Below are positions 18,220 to 27,176 of a DNA stretch of 64,000 nucleotides, piece by piece. This stretch comes from Saccharomycopsis crataegensis. Its lineage: Eukaryota > Ascomycota > Saccharomycetes > Ascoideales > Saccharomycopsidaceae. The DNA lies in assembly GCF_037102585.1 (NCBI RefSeq), contig NW_027043830.1:620001-684000 (forward strand), read 5' to 3'. A program made the position numbers and the translations under genes. The first letter of the stretch is position 1, and the number at the start of each line of letters is the position of its first letter. The notes beneath the pieces are model-generated. The model worked only from the letters and a program-made list of their open reading frames with translations, had not been told where the DNA came from and made no database searches.

Positions 18220-20715
18220 TTAATAACTGAATAATGCCTTGTAATGTAATGCTCTGTTTCCCAATAGATCCCAATCACTTTTGGTGATCCATAATTCCTG
18301 AACAATTTTCAATCTAGCAAACACCGCCGCCCCCTTCCATGTCAAAATTTGCGGATCGATATCTCTTGGAGGCGATAACACTTGGATAGTATTCAATTGA
18401 TCGACAAATTGCGGACTTTCCACAATGCCAGGAAGTCTTCGTTTAATTATCGACGTGAGCAACTTCATCGATTCGGCGTCATCGAGTTTATGTTGTCCCT
18501 CTTCGGAATTACCGCTATTAGCGGCAATCTTAGATTTCTCCTGTTCGAATTCTTCATTCAAAATTTTCAAAATCTCATAAACGTTAGAGATCGAGAGAAT
18601 TTGCGGTCTCCAAATATTAATTCTATCAGTAACGATCAAATCAATCGACGGAGTCTTGGCCACCCCGCCGACAATCAAGATATTCTCATAGAATTTTTTG
18701 CAATTGCCCAAATCATGTTTGCAAGCGTTGGTGATCGATTCAATGATGGCAAAATCAAGCTTGGTGTGAGATATTTTCAATTCCTCATCATGCGTCAAAT
18801 CATTTTTTTTCAAGTTCAGGTTATTCGGGTTAAGATCGTCATTGTCCATCAAAATCAATTTCTTGACAATTTCTTCATCAGGAGTGTTCACGTATAAATC
18901 GTTAGTCAATGATTTTTTTTGTCCCATAGATGTAGGATTATTGGATTTCCCAGTATACGAATCCAGGGATTTAGAAAATAACCGGAATTTCGATTGCTTG
19001 GTTTGCAATTTGTTGCCGTCTGATTCAGGGTCTTCAAGCTCAAAAATCTCAGGGTAAAATAACCCCATTGGAGATAACATCACTTCGTCGAAGACTTTGA
19101 ACTGAAATTTCTCAGTTTTGCTTCCTGGTTTCCGTTTGATGAAGTCGTACAATTGCACCGCGATGTTAGCATCTTCAAAAGTCGAGAATTTTTCCTTCAA
19201 GTCATTGACCAATTTCCAATCATGTACATTACCATAGTCAAATTCCTTGTATGGGAATCCTGATTGCACAATCATCTTGCTAAAAGCTTTAGTGATATCA
19301 TCACCACCATAGTCCAACTGGATTCTTGAGTCATTGATCACCATTCCTTCGTCAATACAAGACACCGACGTGGTTTGTGCTCCAATATCAACCACACAAG
19401 CTTGTGAGACCCCGGCCCCAAATGTCGCCGCCATGGTTTCTTGAATAATGGAAATTGCATTGAAATTCATTTGCAAAATTAAGTAAATCCACGTTTCCAC
19501 ATGGGTCTTATCATACAAGTCAGGAATCACTAACACGATATTGAAATTCTGGAAATTGTCCACCAGGAATTCTTTTGTGAGTATCTCAGAAAGGATGAGT
19601 TGAATATCTCCTACGAGTTCCGTAGGCGAATTATAATCGTTGGGGTTCTCATTAAACTTCCCATTAACGATAGGATACCGTAATTTGAATCTCTGATTAT
19701 TTGCCAATTTTAAGGCGTTCTCCCCAACTAAATAACTCTTATCCTTGATAGACTCATCATTATTATTGGTCCAATCGATCTTATGAGGATCGTTTAAATC
19801 AGAGATTATTTCACTTCGCACTTTATTATTGAAATTCTTAACCGTCTCATTGGAATTCGGCAAGATTCTTCGTTTATAAAATCTCATTCTTTCTTTAAAA
19901 TCACGTTGGACCATCTTTTTGGCGTTATTAAACTTCTCTCCAAACAACAAAGCATCTTCATCCTCGGTATTATTCCCATTGGTATCCTGCAGTGAACTTT
20001 TTTGAGAATTCCGCCTACGAGGAAGTGTTTCGTGGGTGGTAGCTTGGTCATGGTTGGGAATGGCAATCACATTAGGGAAAGTTTTTGGGTATGCTTCATT
20101 CACAAACCCAATTCTGATATTTCTTGAGCCAGGATGAATTGCAATGGTCCTAAGACTTTTAGCCCTCTTTTCTGCATCTTGGGCCACGGCGGCCGGGGTT
20201 CCCGACACCGTTCCGCCATTTTCCTCCATTTCATTATCGTCATCGTCATCGTCATCATCATCAATATCCATTGGGGTTTCTCCTTTTGAATTGCCCACCA
20301 AAGGAGTTGGGGCCAGTGGGGTTGGCGGGGCCACCGATTCAGATTTCAATTTTTCCTGTTGTTTTTCCAAATTCGATTTCCTCCCCTTTTTCATCCCAAA
20401 CATTTCTTTCCGTTTACGCAAATAAATGATTTGGTCGTCTTTTTTCAAATAATCAGTGTAATAATTCTTTTGATTGATTAATGGGATTGGTTGGAACAAT
20501 GAGTTTATCAACTTGTTCTCGACTTTTTCGATCCCCGAGTTCTTAATCTTGATCGCCATATTTTCGGCCGCTTTTATACGACCCAATTTACGTTTCAATA
20601 AAATCTCCTCACTGACCTTCTTACCAGCTAAAGGATTCTTCTTTTTAACTGGAGTGGCAGTTCCACTGGGAGTGGAGTTTTTGGCCTCATTAGAGGTGGT
20701 TGGCTGTTCGGACAT
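18220..20715 (-). CDS. ARP8: Arp8, actin-related subunit of the INO80 chromatin remodeller
   Basis: Arp8 forms, with Arp4, actin and the HSA helix of Ino80, the nuclear-actin module that binds extranucleosomal DNA. The product is 831 aa (S. cerevisiae 881). The N-terminal about 185 residues are the Arp8-specific extension: low complexity, then a basic stretch (KKKNPLAGKKVSEE, ILLKRKLGRIKAAE) and an Asp run near residues 150-160. The actin fold begins at TIAIHPGSRNIRIGFVNEAYP. The central phosphate-binding strand reads CVVDIGAQTTSVSC, and a second copy of the fold's glycine turn is ENILIVGGVAKTPSI near the C-terminus. The Asp/Glu-rich and Lys-rich insertions inside the fold are typical for the family. 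Confidence 0.95.
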   Translation of the reverse strand: MSEQPTTSNEAKNSTPSGTATPVKKKNPLAGKKVSEEILLKRKLGRIKAAENMAIKIKNSGIEKVENKLINSLFQPIPLINQKNYYTDYLKKDDQIIYLRKRKEMFGMKKGRKSNLEKQQEKLKSESVAPPTPLAPTPLVGNSKGETPMDIDDDDDDDDDNEMEENGGTVSGTPAAVAQDAEKRAKSLRTIAIHPGSRNIRIGFVNEAYPKTFPNVIAIPNHDQATTHETLPRRRNSQKSSLQDTNGNNTEDEDALLFGEKFNNAKKMVQRDFKERMRFYKRRILPNSNETVKNFNNKVRSEIISDLNDPHKIDWTNNNDESIKDKSYLVGENALKLANNQRFKLRYPIVNGKFNENPNDYNSPTELVGDIQLILSEILTKEFLVDNFQNFNIVLVIPDLYDKTHVETWIYLILQMNFNAISIIQETMAATFGAGVSQACVVDIGAQTTSVSCIDEGMVINDSRIQLDYGGDDITKAFSKMIVQSGFPYKEFDYGNVHDWKLVNDLKEKFSTFEDANIAVQLYDFIKRKPGSKTEKFQFKVFDEVMLSPMGLFYPEIFELEDPESDGNKLQTKQSKFRLFSKSLDSYTGKSNNPTSMGQKKSLTNDLYVNTPDEEIVKKLILMDNDDLNPNNLNLKKNDLTHDEELKISHTKLDFAIIESITNACKHDLGNCKKFYENILIVGGVAKTPSIDLIVTDRINIWRPQILSISNVYEILKILNEEFEQEKSKIAANSGNSEEGQHKLDDAESMKLLTSIIKRRLPGIVESPQFVDQLNTIQVLSPPRDIDPQILTWKGAAVFARLKIVQELWITKSDWDLLGNRALHYKALFSY

Positions 20716-21353
20716 CTTCCCCTAGTTATTTTGTATCGCTATTTTTCTCTTTTCTTTCGTTGTGATAAATTGATATTGTCTTTTTTTTTAGGAATGATAT
20801 ATCTAATAACTACTCTCTCTCTTTCTCTCTCTCTTCCTGAATTGCTGTTGTTTTTCTTGTATTTTTTTACTTCTGAATAAGAAGAAATTTTTCGTCATTT
20901 GTGTGAAAAACATCAACAAAAAATCAAAAGAACTGTCAATAATCACCTCAACGGGGGCTGCGTAACCACATATCGAATAAGCATTTTACTCATGAGAAAA
21001 CAGCAGCAATGATATCTCCACAGATGGTAAGTTCCGTTCTATAGTATTGAAAATACGGTGGCCAAATTGACTAATCAGGTTTGACAGACAGAATATAGGC
21101 AAGAAAAAAAAAATGCTACAGAAAGTTAATGACTAAAGGTACAAGAATTGTAATCATAAAGGTAACCAAATAAGAATAACAATACAATAAGAAACGAAGT
21201 TGAAGGGGAAATTAATAATCTAGGAAACAAAAAGCCCTCCATAATAAACAGATAAAGAATAAAACACACAAGAACTAAAAACAAAAAACAAAAAAAAAAA
21301 AAAAAAAACAAACAAACAAACACAACAACAACAACTAAACCAATAAATCAAAC
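20716..21353. other. ARP8 promoter / permease 3' region
   Basis: 640 bp, two minus-strand genes in tandem. Holds CT-repeats near 20812-20835, and A-rich AAACAAACAAAC repeats near 21284-21320 just past the permease stop codon. No gene seen. Confidence 0.55.
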
Positions 21354-22949
21354 TTAGAATTCTTTGATAGCAGAAGCATCATATGGAATAACTCCTAAGT
21401 CGGCTGCCTCTTGCTCAGTGAACGTATCAAATTCATCTACCTCATCAATTTCGGTTGAAACCGTACTTGGAAAAATCAAACCACTGATATAACACAAGAA
21501 GAAAGAAATACAAAATCCAAACAAAGAGTTGCCTTGGAAATAATTGATGATTCCTGAGTTTACATGGGCATTCGTATTGACACTTTTAACTAGCCCTGGC
21601 ACTCCTGGAGCAAAACCAATGATCCAAATAATGATGTTTTGCCAATTGAACCCTTTAGTGTAGTAATAGATCCCATCAGAATCGAAAGTGTAAAGATCCG
21701 ACAATTTGATAGTTCTTTTTCTTTTAATCCAATGTTCACAAACAATGATCCCGACAAATGGCGACAAAAACACAGAAAATGCAGACATGACCAAGTAGAA
21801 ATTGGATGACGAGTTATAATACAACCAGGGACAAGCGGCCCAAGACAATAAGGCAGTAGCGATGGCACCCCGCCTGATATTAAAGAATTTCGGTAAAAGA
21901 CCAGCTATATCAGTACCTCCGGAAATACCATTCCCAACAACATTGATGGCCAATTGAGAAGTCAAAACCCCGAACGCACAAAAGAATACCGCGGCTCTTG
22001 CCTTTGGAGAGTAGTCATTGGTTAAGATTTGGTCCATGATTTGTGATGGGGTCCAAAACTGCTCATCGTATTTTCCATCTAATGCAGAAGCGGTGGCTAA
22101 CCCCATCAATGGGATCACGGTCCCCATCACCAAGTTACCTACCGGGACCCCGGCCCAAGAGCTTCTAGTATTTTTTGAGAATCTGGTGTAATCCAGACTG
22201 TTGACGATCCCCGTTAGCAAAGACCCGTACCAACTGGTCACTCCTGAGATCCACGCCCAGCCATGGGCCGAAGGAGCAAGGGTGTTTGGCGTATCCATTA
22301 AAGGACCATCGTCGCCACCATTCAAAGCCACTGCCCAAATGGTGAGTCCCAACATTGAGAAAAAACAGGTTACACATCCTACGTGTATCAAGAATCTCAA
22401 TTTTTCTGGTCTAATTAAAAAGAATGGGAGTTGGATTAGTTGGAACAATACAAACCCAATGAGATCTTTGCGAGAGAATGGCACGGATTCCAGGAAGGTA
22501 TTGGTTAAATTGAAATAATCTGAAGACCATGATGAAAAAATATTCCCAAGAATCAATCCTCCCATCCAGGCGTCACTGGCGTACCAAACGATCGATAGAA
22601 GGATTCTGATGAGGATCCCCAAATAGCAGCCTCTTATGCCAAAGATCACTCTTTGAAGCATGGTATACCCCACATGGAAATCGTAACCAGGGGCACTTAC
22701 GAAAAAATAGGCAAGGCAGATGAAAATGTTACCAATGACGATACAACCCATTATTTCCCCGACGTTGATACCAATGGATAGCAAAGAAGATCCAGCAGAC
22801 CAAGTTGCCACAGAAACATTACCAATTGAATAGAAAGATAAGAAAGTCCAGAACCCCCATATTCTTCTAGATATTGGCATGGGAACAACATCATGATTCT
22901 TTAGATAGGTCACGTCCTGGTTTTCTCGCAACACTAGGAAGTTCCTCAT
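21354..22949 (-). CDS. NCS1-family permease, Thi7/Nrt1 subgroup (thiamine or nicotinamide riboside)
   Basis: A 531-aa plasma-membrane proton symporter of the nucleobase-cation-symport-1 family with about 12 membrane spans. Blocks shared with S. cerevisiae Thi7/Nrt1 rather than Fur4 include the N-terminal Leu-Lys-Asn-x-Asp then Trp-Gly-Phe-Trp, CPGYDW-like APGYDFHVGYTMLQRVIFGI, AGLLPKFFNIRRGA, SWAACPWLYYNSSSNF and YYYTKGFNWQNI. The substrate could be thiamine, nicotinamide riboside or a related compound; the sequence does not separate them. At 22194-22196 the codon is CTG in the otherwise conserved Asn-x-Ser-Asp-Tyr-x-Arg-Phe motif, where Ser is expected, so CTG is probably Ser. The cytosolic tail is acidic. 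Confidence 0.9.
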   Translation of the reverse strand: MRNFLVLRENQDVTYLKNHDVVPMPISRRIWGFWTFLSFYSIGNVSVATWSAGSSLLSIGINVGEIMGCIVIGNIFICLAYFFVSAPGYDFHVGYTMLQRVIFGIRGCYLGILIRILLSIVWYASDAWMGGLILGNIFSSWSSDYFNLTNTFLESVPFSRKDLIGFVLFQLIQLPFFLIRPEKLRFLIHVGCVTCFFSMLGLTIWAVALNGGDDGPLMDTPNTLAPSAHGWAWISGVTSWYGSLLTGIVNSLDYTRFSKNTRSSWAGVPVGNLVMGTVIPLMGLATASALDGKYDEQFWTPSQIMDQILTNDYSPKARAAVFFCAFGVLTSQLAINVVGNGISGGTDIAGLLPKFFNIRRGAIATALLSWAACPWLYYNSSSNFYLVMSAFSVFLSPFVGIIVCEHWIKRKRTIKLSDLYTFDSDGIYYYTKGFNWQNIIIWIIGFAPGVPGLVKSVNTNAHVNSGIINYFQGNSLFGFCISFFLCYISGLIFPSTVSTEIDEVDEFDTFTEQEAADLGVIPYDASAIKEF

Positions 22950-23757
22950 GGCAATATTAAAAAAGTCTGATTCTCAATAGATGTTCGGGACGGGGGGCAA
23001 TTTGAAGATGTAAAGAGTGTTCGAACCGCAAATGAATGGGAAAACCACAAATGGCACGCAATAGAGAGAAGAAAAAAAGATAAGATTATCGGCAAACAAA
23101 TAAAAAAAATCGTACCAAACCTTTTCTTTCTTTTCTTTTCTCCTTTTGATGTTGTTGAGAGTTTTATTTATGGTTTCTTTTTCATTTCAAGGATCGATAA
23201 TGCTGGAAAAAAAAAAAAAAAAAAAAGAAAGAAAGGAAAGCATAATATTCCCATCTTGGTTAAGATTACTGCAACCGAAGGTATCTCTGTGGATAACAAC
23301 AGCATACAGGTACAGTTATGGCTGTGATGCGTACAATTGAAACAACGTCCATGACGATGACAACCACAGCAACAAAGAGAACAATAGGATAGTGTAATCA
23401 TCCCCAGTAACTGTGCGAGCAGATGAGTGGCTGGACAACCCCCCGCGCATTAAAAAAAAAAAAAAAAACGGCCTGCCGCAGTGTTGGAGTATGCATGTGT
23501 TCATGCAGTCTCATGCAGTGTAATGCACATGTCACAAGATCTAAAAACGTTTTTTTCTTTTTTTTTCTTTCGGTGGAAATTTTCTTCGTGCTCATCACGA
23601 TAATTATCATCATCTTCCACCTCCCTTTCCAAGATCGCATCTTCTTTCTGGGCAGTGGAAAAAAAAAAAAAAAAATTAGAAGAATTACCAGTATATACCC
23701 ACCCTCTCATACACACGTTAATTAACTATCCTCTTGGTATTAACCTCCAAATTTGCA
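22950..23757. other. Divergent promoter region between permease gene and FOL2
   Basis: 800 bp with A/T homopolymers (A20 near 23206, A17 near 23452, A17 near 23659) and a short TGCAGT-containing repeat (CATGCAGTCTCATGCAGTG near 23502-23520). Frames in this region are driven by the homopolymers. No gene seen. Confidence 0.55.
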
Positions 23758-24732
23758 ATGAGTTCTAACAACCAAAAGCAACCTTCAACTTCTACTTCTT
23801 CTTCGTACACCAGTTTCTCGGCAAATGAGTCAATGAAGAATTTGTCAATATCCGAAGACCCTTCCTCAAAAGAAGTGGTTTCCCAAGACCATAAGATTGT
23901 CGATAATATCCCTTTCGGTCTGGGATATGCTGCTTCAGCAAAGGCCTCCATTAATGGACATTCACATCAAGCATCTTCTTCATCATCTACTGGTGATTAC
24001 AATAACTCACCAAAGTCCCAAGGCCAAGTGGATACCAGATTTTTACAATCTCCTTTGGCAACCAGACCGGCCTCTCCTTACACTCTTAACCCTCCTGTCG
24101 ACAGCGATGGGTTATCCTGGCCATCGGTTGGGGCACATGCCAGAATTGCCGAATCCGAAGAAGAAAACACCCAACGTGAGCTCAGAATCGCCGAAGCGGT
24201 CAAGACCATCCTCACAGAATTGGGGGAAGACGTCACCAGAGAAGGATTATTGGAAACTCCTGAACGTTACGCCAGAGCCATGTTATATTTCACTAAAGGT
24301 TACCAAGACAACATTAGAGATGTTATTAAAAGAGCGGTGTTCGAAGAAGACCATGACGAAATGGTGATTGTTAGAGACATTGAAATCTACTCATTATGCG
24401 AACATCACTTGGTGCCATTCTTTGGTAAGTGTCACATTGGGTACATTCCAAATAAAAAAGTGTTGGGATTGTCCAAATTGGCAAGATTGGCCGAGATGTA
24501 CAGTAGAAGATTCCAAGTCCAAGAAAGATTGACCAAGCAAATTGCAATGTGTTTATCGGATATTTTGAAACCAATGGGTGTGGCAGTGGTGATTGAATGT
24601 GCTCACATGTGTATGGTTAGCAGAGGAGTTCAAAAAACTGGTAGTTCAACAGTCACCAGTTGCATGTTGGGATGCTTTAGAACTCAGCAAAAAACAAGAG
24701 AAGAATTTTTGGGATTATTGGGTAGACGTTAG
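23758..24732 (+). CDS. FOL2: GTP cyclohydrolase I
   Basis: Catalyses GTP to 7,8-dihydroneopterin triphosphate, first step of folate synthesis. From the ATG at 23758 the protein is 324 aa; S. cerevisiae Fol2 is 243 aa, so the Ser-rich N-terminal extension (about 130 residues) is long. The catalytic domain carries [19 protein letters not shown], the zinc/GTP site [38 protein letters not shown] and the second zinc cysteine in [14 protein letters not shown], ending with the family tail [10 protein letters not shown]. The frame is open upstream only to a TTG at 23734, so I chose the first ATG. Confidence 0.96.
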   Translation: MSSNNQKQPSTSTSSSYTSFSANESMKNLSISEDPSSKEVVSQDHKIVDNIPFGLGYAASAKASINGHSHQASSSSSTGDYNNSPKSQGQVDTRFLQSPLATRPASPYTLNPPVDSDGLSWPSVGAHARIAESEEENTQRELRIAEAVKTILTELGEDVTREGLLETPERYARAMLYFTKGYQDNIRDVIKRAVFEEDHDEMVIVRDIEIYSLCEHHLVPFFGKCHIGYIPNKKVLGLSKLARLAEMYSRRFQVQERLTKQIAMCLSDILKPMGVAVVIECAHMCMVSRGVQKTGSSTVTSCMLGCFRTQQKTREEFLGLLGRR

Positions 24733-25518
24733 AATTGAATTTACTGAAATCAAGTTGAGAGGAATAATCACTATTCCATTTTACTTTGTTGATAGTTCAA
24801 TCTACCTTCAATTATTGGCAAATTCTTCTTGGATTGCTTGCTTTTCTTTCTTTCTTTCTTTTTTAATTGTTTCTCTTCTCAAAAAGATTGTTGTATCTTT
24901 TTTAGAATACGTTATACAATTTGTCTTTTTTTAATCGAAAGTTTATGATATCAGTTTCGATTTTATAGTATGGGTTTAGAATGAGTTGGTTTTTTTTTTT
25001 GTTAGTTTCAACACTATTAATTAGAGCATAATCGCAAATCCTTGGGGTTATGTTTGAATTTTATCATATATATATATATTATATATATTCATCAGGCATT
25101 CATTTTCATTGATTTCTTTTTCTCGTTTTTTTTTTTCTTAGTTAGCTTCATGATTTTCAGTATTAATATTTCAACCTGTTTTTTTTTTCTTTCTTCTCGC
25201 CATGTCACATTAAAAATTATAAACCTCAATTTACGAACAATTATTTTCAGTCATAATCATAATTTGAAAAATGGTCTAAAAATAACATCGAGCTCTGTAT
25301 TATGATACAAATATTAAGATCAAAAAATAAATGTTAATTTTCTTTTTTTTTTTTATGTATAAAATTATGCAAAAACAAACGCCAAATAATACAAAAGAAA
25401 GAAAGGGAGCCAAAATGCGATGAAATCTTTAAGCAAAAGAAAATGAAGACGAGCTAAAATACAAGGAAATTTCTAATCAAGGGAAAAGGAAAGCGCACAC
25501 AAACCTCCAGCAGATAAA
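24733..25518. other. Convergent 3' region between FOL2 and NUF2
   Basis: 790 bp, very AT-rich, with TATATATATATATTATATATAT near 25068-25089 and several T-runs. Frames are Phe/Ile/Leu low complexity. Shared terminator region; no gene seen. Confidence 0.6.
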
Positions 25519-26940
25519 TCACTCAAAGACATTATGGGCCAACTCCATCTCCATCTTTTTCATATAAACTTCAATGTGCTGCCATAATAGTCTAACTTGA
25601 TATTGAGTATCATTCAATTCTTCTTCGAAATCATCAACCAATTTTTTAGTCTTTAACGTCAATTCTCTCAATTTGGCGTGCTTTTCATTAACTTCTTTAT
25701 CTTTGTTTTTCTTTTCCAACATTAATTTTGTGTATTCTTCTTGCAAAGCTTTCATTTTATCTGTGTTTTTGATCATTTTCTCTTGCCTTTGATTCGAATA
25801 TCTTGCTATTTTCTCATTCACATTATCAATCTGTTGTTGCACTTGTTGAATTTTCTTATTCAAATTGATCAATTCCGAGTTTTTGTAGTCCTTAGCATCA
25901 TTATACTTTGTTAACTTCAATTGTTGTTCATTAGAGGTTCTCAACTCATTCTTGATGTTCTTCTTCAAATTGATTAAACTTTCAATATCATTCCCGATCA
26001 ACTTGATGGAGTCAATTGTCACTTGGATCTTGCGATCTTTATCTTCTATATTAGTTAATTTGATCTTCAAATTTGCCAACTCTTTTTTAAGATCGTTGAT
26101 CTCATTCTTAGTGTTTTCCGGGTTCTTCAAATCAATTTTGTTTATTAACGCATCAATCTCATCGTTTTCTCTTGTAGTATTAATGATGTTTTCATTTTGC
26201 AACTCGATCTCCCCGATTAATTCATTCCGCTTTTGTTTGTAATTCAAATGCTCTTGCGATAATTTATCCTGAATCGATTTCAATTCTTTCAAATCCCGCT
26301 GAATCTTCGCTTGATAATCGTTGATTTCACTGATTTTTTCTTTAGATTTATTTTGGTGCTTGTTTTCTATAGTTTCGATATTGCGCATTAATTGGGTATT
26401 TTCATCAATCAATTGATTTCTTTTGATCAAAAATTGCTCACTAACATCGATTAATTCTTGATAGTCATTCGAGCGTTCGTATTTGAATCGCGCAAAGTTG
26501 ACAATCGCACTCAAGATCCGGCTTAATCTATAAGAATCTGGTTTGTAAATGTCAAGGAAATTAAAATCGGAAATCCCGCAAACTTTCATGAACTCGTATA
26601 ATTCTCTTTGTAACGCGATGATTGGTAAAGATTGGGAAACATCATTGAATTCATCTCCAAGATTGGTCTGCTCACGAAACTTTTCGAGTTTTTTGTTCAA
26701 CTTTGTTGATAAAAACTCTGGAGGTATCAAATCATTAAATAAATGCTGGGTGAATTGAGAGGTTGGTCTAGAAAGATTTTCTTCGGTAACGTTGATGTTA
26801 CAACTTTCCAAACAAACCGCAATTTCTTTGAATGAAAGTAACGGAAAGAAGTCATTGGCGTGTTGGTTTTGGTTTCGGCGGTGGATGGAAGAGGAGGAAG
26901 AGCCTATACTTCTTCCAAAATTGGACGTGGATCTCGACAT
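25519..26940 (-). CDS. NUF2: Nuf2, Ndc80 kinetochore complex subunit
   Basis: Nuf2 pairs with Ndc80 in the outer kinetochore complex that binds microtubule ends. The 473-aa product (S. cerevisiae 451) has a Ser/Asn-rich start, then the calponin-homology domain (about residues 30-160: FFPLLSFKEIAVCLESCNIN, the Pro-Thr motif SRPTSQFTQHLFNDL, PIIALQRELYEFMKVCGISD, DSYRLSRILSAIVNFARFKYE), followed by a coiled coil for nearly the whole remainder. The end (RLLWQHIEVYMKKMEMELAH) matches the family's C-terminal segment that joins Spc24/Spc25. An ACGCGT (MCB) element lies in the divergent promoter at 27054-27059. Confidence 0.96.
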   Translation of the reverse strand: MSRSTSNFGRSIGSSSSSIHRRNQNQHANDFFPLLSFKEIAVCLESCNINVTEENLSRPTSQFTQHLFNDLIPPEFLSTKLNKKLEKFREQTNLGDEFNDVSQSLPIIALQRELYEFMKVCGISDFNFLDIYKPDSYRLSRILSAIVNFARFKYERSNDYQELIDVSEQFLIKRNQLIDENTQLMRNIETIENKHQNKSKEKISEINDYQAKIQRDLKELKSIQDKLSQEHLNYKQKRNELIGEIELQNENIINTTRENDEIDALINKIDLKNPENTKNEINDLKKELANLKIKLTNIEDKDRKIQVTIDSIKLIGNDIESLINLKKNIKNELRTSNEQQLKLTKYNDAKDYKNSELINLNKKIQQVQQQIDNVNEKIARYSNQRQEKMIKNTDKMKALQEEYTKLMLEKKNKDKEVNEKHAKLRELTLKTKKLVDDFEEELNDTQYQVRLLWQHIEVYMKKMEMELAHNVFE

Positions 26941-27053
26941 AACTGACGGTGGTATTCTATTTCAACAGAATCTCTATAATAATGATCTGCCTTGTTTACA
27001 TTTTCTACATGTTTACTTTTCTATAAAATTTCGTGTTTATGTTTTGACATGTG

Positions 27054-27059
27054 ACGCGT
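27054..27059. promoter_or_regulatory. MCB-like ACGCGT element between NUF2 and SRO7
   Basis: ACGCGT, the MluI cell-cycle box bound by MBF in ascomycete yeasts, lies 114 bp upstream of NUF2, flanked on each side by a copy of CATGTGAC (27048-27055 and 27063-27070). G1/S control of a kinetochore gene is plausible but inferred. Confidence 0.45.
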
Positions 27060-27176
27060 TGTCATGTGACAAAATGTCTTCGCCTCCCATTTTCATGTGT
27101 CGCAGCATTTTCCAAATGGCAGGCGTTACGTTAAAAATTACGGGGTAAAGGTAAGCAAATAACTATAGAGATCACA

